64,000 nucleotides of DNA, from the NCBI RefSeq assembly GCF_029784155.1, contig NC_073693.1, forward strand, positions 117,279,003-117,343,002, given 5' to 3'. The notes beneath the pieces were generated by a model. The model was not told where the DNA came from, did not search any database, and saw only the letters and a list, made by a program, of their open reading frames with translations. Position 1 is the first letter of the stretch; each line of letters opens with the position of its first letter. The position numbers and the translations under genes are program-made. Origin of the DNA: Uranotaenia lowii (taxonomy: Eukaryota > Arthropoda > Insecta > Diptera > Culicidae). Shown in pieces: positions 35,541 through 46,407 of the stretch.

Positions 35541-36306
35541 AACCGTCTAGTTAGTCTCTCGGAGGTTGCCGTCGGGATCGGATATGCTTGGTGGGACCTG
35601 GTGCCCTATTCGTGTTTGCGGTTGTTTTCGGTTTTCGGTGTCCGTTCGGGGTTCGTCTGTTGCTGGCATCCCCTAGAAAGGCGTGAGGCCGTGATTGATC
35701 CCTGAAAGTGCGGGTCAGTTTGTGAATGTTGATTTCCCTTGGCCCCTTCAATAGGTCACGGTTTTTTTTTTGTGTTCTTTGCTCAAATCAAGCATTAACC
35801 TTCTCCGCACCATGGATCCGGTTCTCTAGGTCCCGGTCCTAGGATGTATTTGGAGCGCTTTTTCTAATGGAAACAGCCGGGGCTCTCGTAACAAAAGTGC
35901 AGCCAATGTGCAGTTGCGTTCTATTTTTGGGGGTATAGAAAAAGATTAGGCGGAAAACACCGGGACGGCAAAGTTTTCGTACACGATTTGAAGCCCAGAA
36001 TGCACCAGTGTTATTGTTTCCGACAATAAGCTTCTCCCCACGTTGATGTTGCCAGAACGTATGACGACGACTACGACGACGCCAAACGACGTCCGCGGAC
36101 GCTGTTGATGGTTGCACCGGTGAAAGTAACGACGACGCTCTGATGTTTCCGGTCCCCAAAGTCAGCGGCTGGAGTGCTTTTTCGGGGGAAGTTTTGCCGG
36201 ATTAGTGACGACTGGAAACCAGCAGCAGCAGTGAATGAGCTGGAACCTACATTCATATGTACATGTAAAAGTGGTGGAGCTAACTAAAATTATGATTATG
36301 CATCTA

Positions 36307-36331
36307 CTAGCAGCAGCAGCAGCAGCAGCAT
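36307..36331. repeat. AGC microsatellite
   Basis: About eight AGC units. In an exon this would encode Gln, Ser or Ala runs, but no supporting frame is evident. Confidence 0.85.
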
Positions 36332-37090
36332 GGTAATGGGGCAATAATCATTGTGATGAAACTGAATGGATGAATAAAGGAAGACGAGCTACCGACGAAC
36401 AGCGGAACAACAAAGGCGCCAACCGGAAGTTTTGATGCATTTTTGAAAGGGTTTTACTTGGAAATTGGATGATCTGTGGGGTTTTCAAAGCATTTGAATA
36501 CGAGTGGATCCGGAAACAGTGATAAAAATGAAACATAGTTTATATTAAAAAAATCATGTCAGTAAATGCAGCTCAAGTGGAACAGTGATAACTTGTGTAG
36601 ATAGTGATTAACAAAAAGTGTCAGCTATATGCAAAGTGAGTACAAAACCAAGTTTATATTCAATATTAAAGTGTTCAGTAATCATGAAAAGGAAAGAAGA
36701 GAAAAACTTAAATAACTCTATATCTGGGAGAAGTAAATTGCATAATACATATAGTCATGTATTTGATAAATACTTTGCAAAATCTTATGTTTTCGCGTGA
36801 GCTTTCATTACGTCGTATGAAACAAAATGTAAACAAACAGTTTTATTACAAAAAAAAATACAAAAACTGACATAAACTATTTAGTCGCAGCCTTTTCCCA
36901 TTTAGAATACTTGCAGTCTGGACAACATATTCTATATGTGGAAAACAAATTTTAAAGTTGTTTTGATAACTTTGCAGCATTTTTCTGTGAATTCTTAAGA
37001 TGTTTAATACAACGTTATGAAAACTCGCGAGATTTGTTGCATCCGTCGATTTTTTTGGCGAGAAATAAAACAAATTACTTGCCATGTGGT

Positions 37091-37912
37091 CCAAGCGTTT
37101 CAGGCAACTTTTGGCTGTTTAATACAATTTTCCATTTTACTAGATAAATTAACTTACTTTAGCTAGCGATCGTCTAACTTCTATTTGTTGTCTGTGGTAT
37201 GTTTTTGATGTTATGTTTACATTTATCTGTCAATGTTCTGTTCTTAGGTAAAATGGAGTTATATGCTGATTCAAAATTAATTTAATCTTTCTGTTTCTTA
37301 AAAAGGTCGTTGTTTCCTCTTGTTTTTAATGTGAAACATTTTTTAATTTCTAATTTTCCTTTTAAATAAATTCTATTGTTGTTCTTCGAGACATTTTCTC
37401 ACGAAACTAAAAGATTAAATACCGTAGAAAAAATAGCAAATGTGGTTTAAATATACAACATAAAATGAAGAGGTTGTGAAAAATTCTACTTTGGTGAAAC
37501 TATCAAATTTTCACAGAAAAGACAGCAAAAAATGATGTAAAAAACTTAAAAAGTCTGAGACACAGCACTTGGTCTACAGAGTATAGAGTACGTTCATATT
37601 TCCGATTTTAAAAATACCAAAATTTTAGAAAAGTTTCGAAGTACAACACTAGAATTTGCAGAAATATTTCACATTATAATAAATCATCCGATAATCAGCT
37701 ATAACTCCATTTAACCCAATATCAGAACACTGACAGATAAATGTAAACATAAATATCATCAAAAACGAAAAACAATCAACAAACAGTTGATAAACTATCG
37801 CTATTTAAAGTGAGTTAATTTATCTAGTAAAATAAAAAATTGTATTAAAAATGAATTTTATTTAATCTCCACTATGGAGGAGCGAACAGCCAAAAGTTGC
37901 TCGAAACGTTTG
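37091..37912. mobile_element. Foldback element with arms of about 180-220 bp
   Basis: The left arm (37,091-37,271) contains CAACTTTTGGCTG, TTTTACTAGATAAATTAACT, ATGTTTACATTTATCTGTCA and AAATGGAGTTATA. The same blocks appear in reverse complement and reverse order in the right arm (37,690-37,912). The spacer is about 420 bp, AT-rich, without a transposase. Arms are diverged with small indels. I classify it as an old foldback or long-TIR non-autonomous DNA element. Confidence 0.8.
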
Positions 37913-39804
37913 AACCTACTGGAAAGTATTTGTAACCGTTGTTACAAAAGGTATTAGTTCGTTTTTCAAATATTTTAAATTGTTATAGGTGAGCTGTTGT
38001 GTATGTTGTTAAATTTAAGGGAAATAGGGAAAATTACATGTATTAGCTAGTTTGATTTAAATTTTGAATAACAAGTACACATTATTGTTAGTTTATAATC
38101 AGGCGGGCTTCAGCGGGGGTGTTCAACAAAATGTTCATAGTAGTATGAACAAGTAGGGGTGGTTCGCCATGTTGGGTGGCATAACTATTGATGAAATGGT
38201 AAAAGAAAGGGATGAAGATGACCTAGCTTCCGCTATAGGTCATTTTCATTTTGGCGTTCGTGTGTGAATGTTGTGAGTGTCTAAAAAAATTAAAAAGTAT
38301 GGTTTATGTGGCATTTCCGGCTGAGATCAACGTAGATCATTCAGGACCTTGCATTCTTGGATCGATTTTTCGATCACAAAAACGTCCTTCGAGACCTCAC
38401 ACGCGCACGCGATTCGGCCTAGGTAGTCTTTGACTGCCTACGTCTAATCCGTAAAAGACCCGACTCTCTGGTTCCGTGGAACCATCATCGCAAAGGAGAG
38501 AAGTCTCAGACCCGACGGGCCTTAATTCTTAAGGAGACCCCCTCTCGGCGCGACCAATACGGCCTTGCTGTGGTCCGCCGATAGAGTCAAAGAGGGAAGA
38601 CGCCAGTTTTTACCATTTTTAGTGCCCAAAAGCTACAAATTGGGTACACATTGCCACGTCACCATAGTTACCTGAGAGAGCTCCATCCAGCAGTCCCACG
38701 CCCAGTATCCTGAAAGCGCGCCAACGTAAGAAATCCGTCGACGGTATGTACACCCTCAAAAGCCAATGAAGCTACCCCTGAACCACACCCACACCCACAC
38801 CCACACTGTAGTAAAAATAAAAACCCAGATCGAAAATTAATTTTCATACTTCTCATTTAGCAAGAAACTCCACAGTTTGCCTCTTAAAATTTGATCCGCG
38901 TTCCCTCCGTTTACCCAGTAGTAGGCCGACCCTGAGACACAGTTCAGGGTTCTCCTGCTATTGAGCTAGTTCCCGGGAGTATTGGGCCAGTAGGTTTTCA
39001 TATTTCTGCCCGAAAAAAGTTGATGAAAACTGCTAAATCGAGCATTCATGTTACCGAAAACCTGAACAGCTTTATACTAAGTTTAAGTTTTTAAAGTGAT
39101 GCACTGACATAAAATCATCAACCTTCAGACGAACATGAGTTGGATCGGTTCCATCTGACTTGAGGATGTACAACATATCTCTAGACTTTGGAATGCTACG
39201 GAAACATGGGAAAATGTGGTGCGGAAATGGTACGATACTATTGATTGGACTTTATGTGGGAATCAAAAATGTGGATCATTACATGGACCGTCATCTTATG
39301 TATAATCTTTAGAAAAGATCAAAAAACTGCGCAGGAATCAGCTTAAAAAAATATGGATAATGTGTGATTTTTTTCAAAGTTCCGATTGAAAGTTGTTTGA
39401 ACCTAAGATTGTAAGATCGCCGGTTTTATGCGGGTTTGCCCGGATGTTTAATACATAACTTTGAAACAGTACAGACCGGCTCGGAATCCCGGATTTCATT
39501 GAAAAATGCCAGAAATTTAAAAAAGAACAAAAGGTGTTGTAAATTTTTTTTTATATGCTTAGAAAACGAAATTTTTTGAGCAAGTATTATAAAAATAATT
39601 ATGAAAGATTTTTTGGGAGCTGAAAATACGATTTGAAATCTATAGATGAGTTTTTATAAAAAAAATGTTTTTTTCTTCAATTTGTTTTAATCACCAATAG
39701 TTGAGTAAACTCTCGGTTTTGATAAAATTTTCCCGGATATTGCTCAGAATCTTGATCGTTAATATTGAAATCAAATGCTCGAATTTTGCTGGTGTTTATA
39801 CAAA
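37913..39804. other. Non-coding DNA with a GC-rich segment at 38.2-39.0 kb
   Basis: The segment 38,240-39,000 has a sharply different composition, with GACCCGACGGGCCTTAATTC, CTCTCGGCGCGACC and a (CCACAC)4-like run. It has the look of retroelement UTR, but I find no frame or matching copy, so it stays unassigned. The remainder is AT-rich and without recognisable genes. Confidence 0.4.
38783..38807. repeat. CCACAC hexamer microsatellite
   Basis: About four copies of ACACCC in a row. Confidence 0.85.
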
Positions 39805-39805
39805 A

Positions 39806-40006
39806 CTAGCTGACCCGGTAAACTTCGTTTTACCTTCTTATGTTTAAATCGTAAAAATGTTTGATTTCATCTACACGCTCTTAAATTCATCGTGCTCGCG
39901 AATCGATTCTTATGGAAATCGCAACAAATAAAGTTGAATTTGTATTGGGACCACCTTCCATAAAAGTGAGATTCTTGAAACTATTATACAAACCATCTCT
40001 GACCCA
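39806..40006. repeat. CTAGCTGACCCGG dispersed repeat, left part of a split copy
   Basis: Starts CTAGCTGACCCGGTAAACTT as at 9,038 and stays collinear with 9,038-9,240 up to CATCTCTGACCCA, where a LINE is inserted. The copy resumes at 41,834 and ends near 41,940 with CGCCTCCATTTTTATATATA. Confidence 0.9.
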
Positions 40007-41766
40007 TCTCTATCACCGTTGTTGTGGTCCTTGATAGTGGACGACCTCCTAAACAAACTTGTATCCATGGGATTCGAAGTTATTGGCTTTGCAGACGATG
40101 TAGTTATTATAGCTCGGGGAAAACATGAGAATGTGTTGTCTAATAGAATGCAAACTGCACTCAACTACGCACTATTTTGGTGCAGGGAAGAGGGACTGAA
40201 CATAAACCCTTCAAAAACTACTGTGATAGCCTTCACTAGGAGACGAAAAATTACACTAAAACCTCTAACATTAGATGGGGAAGTGTTAAACCTCGAATCA
40301 CAAGTGTTATATTTAGGCATAGTACTAGACTCAAAGCTATCATGGAACCCACAGATAGAGCATGTAATCGCTAAGGCTACAACAGCTCTATGGGTCTGCC
40401 TCAAAGGAGTAGGGAAAAAATGGGGACTAAGGCCGAAAATTATCTACTGGATATTTACAGCTATTATAAGACCCAAAATCTTTTATGCCTCCTTAGTATG
40501 GTGGACCAAAACTATGCAAATTACAGCCCAGAAAAAACTAGCGAAGCTTCAAAGACTAGCAACGCTAGCTATAACTGGCGCTAAGCGAAGCACATCGAAT
40601 GAGGCTCTAAATGCACTACTTAATATTCTGCCTCTACATCAATTCATTGAGTTAGAGGCGGAACGTAGTGCCTTGAGACTCTCCAAACACAAAACGCTCT
40701 ATGAAGGAGATCTTACAGGACATCTCAAAATCCTAAAGAAATTTAAATTAAACTCACTTATTGTGAAAAATGATGACTAGATGGAGCCCATTTTTAACCT
40801 AGACTTACCATACAATGTAACTATCAATGATAGGGACGTGTGGGAGTCAGGTGGACCTGCGGTTCCTCCCAGATCGATCCTATTCTTCACTGATGTGTCA
40901 AAAATGGATAAAAGAACTGGGGCAGGGGTTTTCGGACCTAGACTCAGGATCTCAATTCCTATGGGAAACTGGCAAACAGTATTCTAAGCTGAAATTCAAG
41001 CAATTCTAGAATGCACTTTAGCCTGTTTGAAAAGGGGATACAGGTACACAAGTATCTGCATATTCTCTGACAGCCAGGCTGCTCTTCGAGCACTAAGTAC
41101 GTTCATATGTTATTCCAAACTAGTTTGGGAGTGTATAGTTGCACTAAGAAACCTGGCCATAAGGAACAGAGTATCTTTATTCTGGGTACCAGGCCACTGC
41201 GGTATCCTAGGGAACGAAGAAGCAGACCAACTAGCTAGGGAAGGATCTCAGGGACTGTTGATTGGACCTGAACCTTTCTGCGGAAGAGAAGTGCCTTGAC
41301 TACGGAGCTCAAGAACTGGGAAAGCACCACTATTGTTTCCAACTGGAAAACAGCGGAGGGAGCAACTCAGGCAAAAAGATTCATTGATCCAAGCGCACGA
41401 CTCTCAAAAAACATGTTGAACTTAAGTAAGCACGAATTAAGTACTTACACAGGTCTCTTGACCGGACATTGTCCAACAAAACAGCATCTTAAAAGGATAA
41501 ACATAATTCTGAACGATGACTGTCGGTTCTGCGGGTTCGAAAAAGAAACTGCAGAGCATCTTCTATGCAACTGTTGCGCCCTCCTTAAGAGGAGAGAGCG
41601 TGTTCTTGGAGCAAAGTTAATAAGCGCACAAGACATATGGTTGCATATCAGCCCTAAGAGGGTTATATCATACATCTTTGATATTATACCCGATTGGGAT
41701 AAAATGCTTAGTCAGCAATCAACTGTCACTCCAATCAATAGTGCAGGTGAACCTGAAAGCATATAG
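40007..41766 (+). pseudogene. LINE ORF2 remnant: RT C-terminal half, RNase H, zinc-finger tail
   Basis: The frame enters at LSPLLWSLIVDDLL, just before the catalytic box GFADDVVII, and runs through thumb and connection regions to a TAG at 40,778-40,780. It resumes at once (MEPIFNLDLP) into RNase H, with acidic residues in FFTDVSK, AEIQAI, FSDSQAAL and GNEEADQLA. TDVS replaces the common TDGS. A second stop, TAA at 40,985-40,987, precedes AEIQ; Gln is likely there in the ancestor. After REVP a one-base loss (about 41,294) shifts the frame into TTELKNWES. The C-terminus has a CCHC-type finger (CRFCG, ETAEHLLCNC) and ends at 41,766. RNase H after RT plus this finger points to the I or LOA group; R1-like relatives are the alternative. 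Two stops and one frameshift make it dead. Confidence 0.9.
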
Positions 41767-41833
41767 TAACGCGGGGTAAATACCACAATAGATCAGCTAC
41801 TGGTCGCAGTGGGCTCTCCCCTACAAAAAAAAA
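40007..41833 (+). mobile_element. RNase H-bearing LINE (I/LOA-type), 5' truncated, with 12-bp target duplication
   Basis: The insertion runs from 40,007 to a poly(A) of about ten at 41,833. ATCTCTGACCCA occurs on both sides (39,995-40,006 and 41,834-41,845), and removing the insertion restores the repeat seen at 9.2 kb exactly at this point. Truncation falls inside the reverse transcriptase, as is common for target-primed reverse transcription. Confidence 0.93.
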
Positions 41834-41940
41834 ATCTCTGACCCAATAAACCCTCGGATACCAAATTTCACTTCATTCCGACCAACCATTCATAAGTGAT
41901 GTTGTTACAAAGAAAACGCCTCCATTTTTATATATAAGAT
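41834..41940. repeat. CTAGCTGACCCGG dispersed repeat, right part of the split copy
   Basis: ATCTCTGACCCAATAAACCC through TTCATTCCGACCAACCATTC and AAACGCCTCCATTTTTATAT matches 9,233-9,332. Its first 12 bases are the second copy of the LINE target duplication. Confidence 0.9.
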
Positions 41941-42497
41941 TGCCCGGAGCTGTTCGGCTCAAATACGTGCTGGCAACCTTATTTAAACCTCTTTTTGACA
42001 TTTACGCCTTTTTTGGTTATCTAAAAACAGTAAAAATCCTATCCATGTTTAATTGAACTTGAGAAAAGTTTGTAGAGGCCAGATTGAAAGGCAACATTCC
42101 TTGAGATTCAATGATCTTATTGTTTTTTTTTTTCAAAGTCCTTCAGAAAAAAAATTGGTTTATGTAAATTTTTACTTTTAACTCGTTTGGTAATATTTAG
42201 ATAAGCTGAGAATTCCATTTGTTGGGCTCTCTTTTAAGTTTTGCCTGATAAAGATTTCTTTGTAATCTCATTGAGCTCTCTCCATGAATTCCATAGTTTC
42301 GATTTCATCCTTTTATTCTACATCTATTCTTGGAAATGCGACTTTAAGCTGCTTATCTGTAAGTTTTATTATTTTCATGAATTCCTGAATGATCAGGTAG
42401 TGTTTAATCAAAGCGATTTTGTAGGGAACAACCTTCCTTGGTGCATTTCCTACACGATTTTTCTTCTCCATTCTATCATATTTCAGGAATTTTTTTT
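41941..42497. other. AT-rich non-coding DNA
   Basis: No gene or repeat recognised. The 87-codon frame at 42241-42504 is Phe/Tyr-rich and without homology that I can see. Confidence 0.6.
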
Positions 42498-42697
42498 TAT
42501 CTGAGGGGTCTGCGCCGGGGGTCTTCAATTCTCCCCCAAAATAAAAAAAATTGTTCATTTATTCGGCTTTAAAACACATGTAGTATTTTATTCTCTCAAA
42601 TTTTCATTTTTCGGGTTGGATTTGGTTAGATTTGTTTTTATCCAGATTTTCAATATTGGGGAAGATCTGATGAACCCCGGCGCAAACTCGTCAGATA
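42498..42697. mobile_element. MITE-like element with TGCGCCGGGG inverted ends
   Basis: TATCTGAGGGGTCTGCGCCG at the left is mirrored by CGGCGCAAACTCGTCAGATA at the right (about 19 of 24 positions match). The interior of about 150 bp is AT-rich. Length, ends and lack of coding suggest a MITE; superfamily unknown. Confidence 0.7.
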
Positions 42698-43210
42698 ATT
42701 GAAAAAATCTCCTTAACTTTTGGCTTGAAACTGTTCAATTTTTGATCCTCTAAACAAACCATGCCCGTTGTGTCCGATAAGTGTAGTATCGTATATTCAT
42801 GAAATTAATTTCTGGAAATTTTTGTGCAAAAACGAAATACTGTTGGAATTCTCTTCAATAGACATTTTGATGGTAGGCATAGCTACAACTCAATTAAATG
42901 AAAAAATACCTGCTTCAGCACAATAGGAAAAAAATGGAGAATTTTGTCCACTGGTATTCCTAGCGATTTAATTAAATACTTACGTACGGAATCGAGAACG
43001 CTTTTAATCTTTTTAAAAAATTGACATTTAAATGATAACAAACGCTAATTGTTATGCGAAAAATATTTTGATTTGTCTAGACTTTAATTCTGTTCAAGGC
43101 CGTGTAAACGGGAGGGTTTTAATGGTTTAACCCCCCTCTCCCCTCTCTTTCAATGAAGATTTTGTCAAGGTAAAAACCTTTACCGCAGTAACGGGAAATT
43201 ACTAGGTCTT
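42698..43210. other. AT-rich non-coding DNA
   Basis: Nothing recognised apart from a C-rich run (about 43,130-43,150). Confidence 0.6.
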
Positions 43211-43374
43211 AGGAGCCGTTCAAATATTAAGTAACGCAATTTTCGAGAATTTTCAACCCCCCTCCCCCTTACGTAACAGATTCTTCTCAGATTTTTTATT
43301 CCGAATCCACGGACCGTAACAAGCTGGTATACTCCCCCCCTCTAAACACGTTACGTAATATTTGAATGGTCCCT
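43211..43374. mobile_element. MITE with GGAGCCGTTCAAATATTA ends
   Basis: GGAGCCGTTCAAATATTAAG at 43,212 is the near-perfect inverted partner of TACGTAATATTTGAATGGTC ending at about 43,373. The shared core ends GTAACG. The flanks TTA/TTA may be the target duplication. Short elements with ends of the form GGNNCCGTTCA...TACGTAA are familiar in insects. No coding capacity in 164 bp. Confidence 0.85.
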
Positions 43375-44244
43375 TATAAGGTGTTTCAAAATATGTGTTA
43401 ACGAGCAAGACAGCAATTTGAGTCTTAAATGACCCTTTGCTTGAGACATTTCATTTAACAACACTTTAAGACGTTAACAAATGGAAACTTATTTTTAATT
43501 GTTAATTTTAACTCCATTCAATTTTTTGTAATGGAACTTGAAACTTGACATACAAAAATCCTACCATGATTTTAGAATCGGGTTTTATTAAAAAGTGTAT
43601 CTAAACAAGAACATATTTTGAAACAAACCATATAAACTTCAAAACTAATTTCACCTCTAACGATGGTCATTAGAATTACAGGAAACACAGAATTCCTGAA
43701 AAAATCTAGAATCTAATATCCTAATCTTCATAACTAAAATTTTTGATTTCAAAAAAGTAGTTAACGTCATTACAAATGTTATGCTGATATGAAATATTTT
43801 TGAAGGAACAAATTTCAGTCTGAATTTTATTTCATTTCTATTATTCTTCTGAATGCTCAACATAATATTTAAAATTGATTTGATAGATTACTCTAAGCCA
43901 CAGAATTCACATTTTTCTGAGGTGTTACGAATGAAAAGGGTATCTTTGACTAATTTAGGTGCCCTGGATCCAGAATATTTCTATTAGCTTTTGTTATTGA
44001 AAAATCTTATGAAAATTGGTTAAACTACATTTAAAAAATATCTGCTCTTTTTGACAAAACATTAACAAAAACATAACGAAACATAAAATAATTGTTTTAA
44101 ATAAATAATCAACTTTTCTCAATACTTCCAGTAATTTGGAGTTCTGAGAAAAAAGTTATAGAAGTTTTGTATTTGTTAACTATTCCTCATTCAACGAATT
44201 TGTAAAGAAACTCAATTTGAATGGTATTTAAAAATATTTTAAAG
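43375..44244. other. AT-rich non-coding DNA
   Basis: No gene or clear repeat recognised. Confidence 0.6.
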
Positions 44245-44425
44245 AAGTGGTTTTCAAATTGGTCCCTACCGCTCCCTGAGGGGCGTAAAGAGTCTGCAAG
44301 GGGCGGTGGAGCGGCTCAGAGCATTCGATTTTTGCTGTATTTTGGAACAAATTTGTTTGAAAATGCCCTTGGAGGGCGTTGAGCTCTATAATGAGGGGGT
44401 GAGTGAAAAAGTTTGAAAACCACTG
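44245..44425. mobile_element. hAT-type MITE with 8-bp target duplication
   Basis: The left end AAGTGGTTTTCAAA and right end TTTGAAAACCACTG form terminal inverted repeats of the hAT pattern CAGTGGTTNTCAA. TTTTAAAG (44,237-44,244) and ATTTAAAG (44,426-44,433) flank it, an 8-bp duplication with one mismatch, as hAT transposases make. The 181-bp interior is GC-richer than the flanks and non-coding; a 78-codon minus-strand frame across it is incidental. Confidence 0.88.
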
Positions 44426-44639
44426 ATTTAAAGTTTTCAGTAATCGTTTTTCAGGCTTCAACAAATTTGTAAAATTAAATCTTTTTTTTTACTTTATGCA
44501 GAAATGCCAAATATACTTGAAATACTATTTTCCATTCTTTTTTAACTGTTGAATTAAACTTTTTTAGATCATGCATCGTCATCATGATAATATTATTCCT
44601 TAATTGAATGTAGTAAACAAAACCAATATCACATTTACT

Positions 44640-45852
44640 AAGAAAAACACTGTTTCTGTTTTCTGTTCTTTCTAGGACCCATTTTTTAAATTGAAAGTGG
44701 CAAAATCTTGAGAGCTTGTAGTTTTAAACTCTAAAACCTGGTATTGAAAGTTAATAAACTTTCCATACATTTTTATTATCTAAAATCAATTGTGATTTAA
44801 AAATTAATCTTTAATAAGCTCGAAAAATGATTCGAAGAAGCCATTTTTGAACTAAACTTTTTTGTGCGCGATGTTAACTTAATCTGTATTTGCTTGGTGC
44901 TTTGTGCTTTCTGTGCTTTGTGTTATTATTTGAAGCTGTTATTTTGAACTTCAAAAAAGAACTTTTTGAGACTTTTTGTTTTAACAACTGGAAGAATTTT
45001 TTTACGTGAAATATTTCATCTCTGACTTCGATCACTGGCACTCTTGAAATTATATAAAATATATTCGTCTTTTTATCAAACTAAATTAAACCATCAACTA
45101 TTGAATTCGCGTTTAGGTATCCCTTTCCTCTTTTTCCTTTTCTTTTTTGTCTATCATAGTTTCGAATAATGAACGACGAACTCAATACTTAAATCCTTAA
45201 AGCAAAATGGACAACAATGTGAACAAATTTTTGTGTTTTACGCCTAAGTAGCTGTTGTACAAAAAATAATAGTCTCCCGGCTCCGTAAAACTAAATGGTT
45301 TGAGCCGTTTCAAATAGACGAATTGTAAAAAAAACAACATATTGAATACATTCTGGAAAGTTCAAAATGGATTTTTTCCCAAATCGAAAATTCACATTTC
45401 AAATCGCAATTAAATATTTTTTGTTAAAATCAAAATACTACAGCGAAAATTAAAAATCAACCCTTCAGTTAAAAATGTAAGAAAAAATTGTTGAATAATA
45501 AATAACATTTATTGTCATTTCCCATAAAATTAATCATGGTTTATTATTTACCTGATCGGATAGCTTTTTAAGAATACAGGTTTTTTTTTTAAATCTGTAT
45601 GGTAAAATATTAATTAAAAATTTGAAAACTGGACTGCTTGGAAATTCTATTGTTCAAAATTAAGAACATCATTTTGAAAAAATATTAGTTCATTACCGGA
45701 AATAGAATTGATAAGAAACTTTCATTGTGTATGGTTTTGAAATTTTGATTCATTTTATCAGTCAAGTTTATAATTATTTGGAATTATGTGGTAATTATTA
45801 GTAAGCAAATGGAGTAAGAAATTCATTTCCTTATTTATTGTGTATTTTTTAT
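44640..45852 (+). repeat. Old diverged AT-rich repeat, copy 2
   Basis: Blocks CTAGGACCCATTTTTTAAAT, ATATTTCATCTCTGACTTCG, TTTTTTCCCAAATCG, TTTACCTGATCGG and ATTTCCTTATTTATTGTG occur in the same order as in 19,400-21,100. The first of them also resembles 14,335-14,400. No coding frame is seen. Confidence 0.5.
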
Positions 45853-46035
45853 ATACAGTGAGCGAAATAAGAATAGCAACACTATGTGTTTTGCATGTAA
45901 AAATATGAATGATTGGAAATCGAGAAAATTTTCTTCTACAGTTTGTTCTGAATTGCTTAACGGATAAATCAAGCATAAGTCTTTTTTTGGACGAAAAATG
46001 TGAAAAATTGGTGCGAAATAAGAATAGCACCACTT
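45853..46035. mobile_element. Tc1-like element end with internal direct repeat
   Basis: ATACAGTGAGCGAAATAAGA with following ATAGCAACACT is the classic appearance of a Tc1/mariner-group terminal repeat (CAGT start after TA). GCGAAATAAGAATAGCACCA recurs in direct orientation about 150 bases inward (46,012), the pattern of IR/DR-type ends. I find no opposite end or transposase downstream before the next element, so only one end survives. Confidence 0.65.
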
Positions 46036-46399
46036 GAGTTTTGCTGCAATCTATGACTTAAAACTAGAGAAATAGTGTTTGACTGTTAGAAAACATTAGT
46101 ATTTTTAAATTCCTACCTGTTTTTTGTATTCAATCTCAGTCTTAAATCTATGTTTCATCATTTTGTGTGGGTATTTGTGAGTTATCGATTAACTATTTTT
46201 TTTAGATTTGAAAATTCTAACAATTTAAGCTCAATCGATGAGAAAATACTTTTTGCATCTAATAAACAATATTTGGAGGAAATTTGCAAAATTGCATTGA
46301 AATAAATCAACAATTTCGAACATTGTTTTCAAATTTTCGTGGGTCTCAAAACATTGATGGCTTCAAACCATTTCAGTTTTTCCAAACAAATTTGGGGCA
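46036..46399. other. AT-rich non-coding DNA
   Basis: Probably includes decayed interior of the Tc1-like element; nothing coding is recognised. Confidence 0.5.
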
Positions 46400-46407
46400 G
46401 TCTAGTG

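Larger units (their letters stand above)
33928..37090. other. Non-coding or host regulatory/exonic DNA, CpG-rich at 34.8-36.6 kb
   Basis: From about 34,850 to 36,550 the sequence is the least AT-rich in the window, has many CG dinucleotides and carries trinucleotide microsatellites. It shows no similarity to other parts of the window. Long overlapping frames exist on both strands (35078-35425 minus, 35307-35705 plus, 35839-36344 minus). None has a domain and the longest are inflated by TCG and AGC repeats. A promoter-proximal exon, untranslated region or enhancer of a neighbouring host gene is plausible but not demonstrated. The flanks (33,928-34,850 and 36,550-37,090) are AT-rich without genes. 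Confidence 0.45.

Noticed and set aside
35078..36344. Several frames of 60-132 codons on both strands in the CpG-rich island
   Set aside because: High GC reduces stop codons and the TCG/AGC repeats inflate frames; translations are Ser runs without domain structure.
38783..38807. CCACAC repeat as a possible telomere-like array
   Set aside because: Only about four units and no terminal context. Dipteran telomeres do not use this repeat as far as I know.
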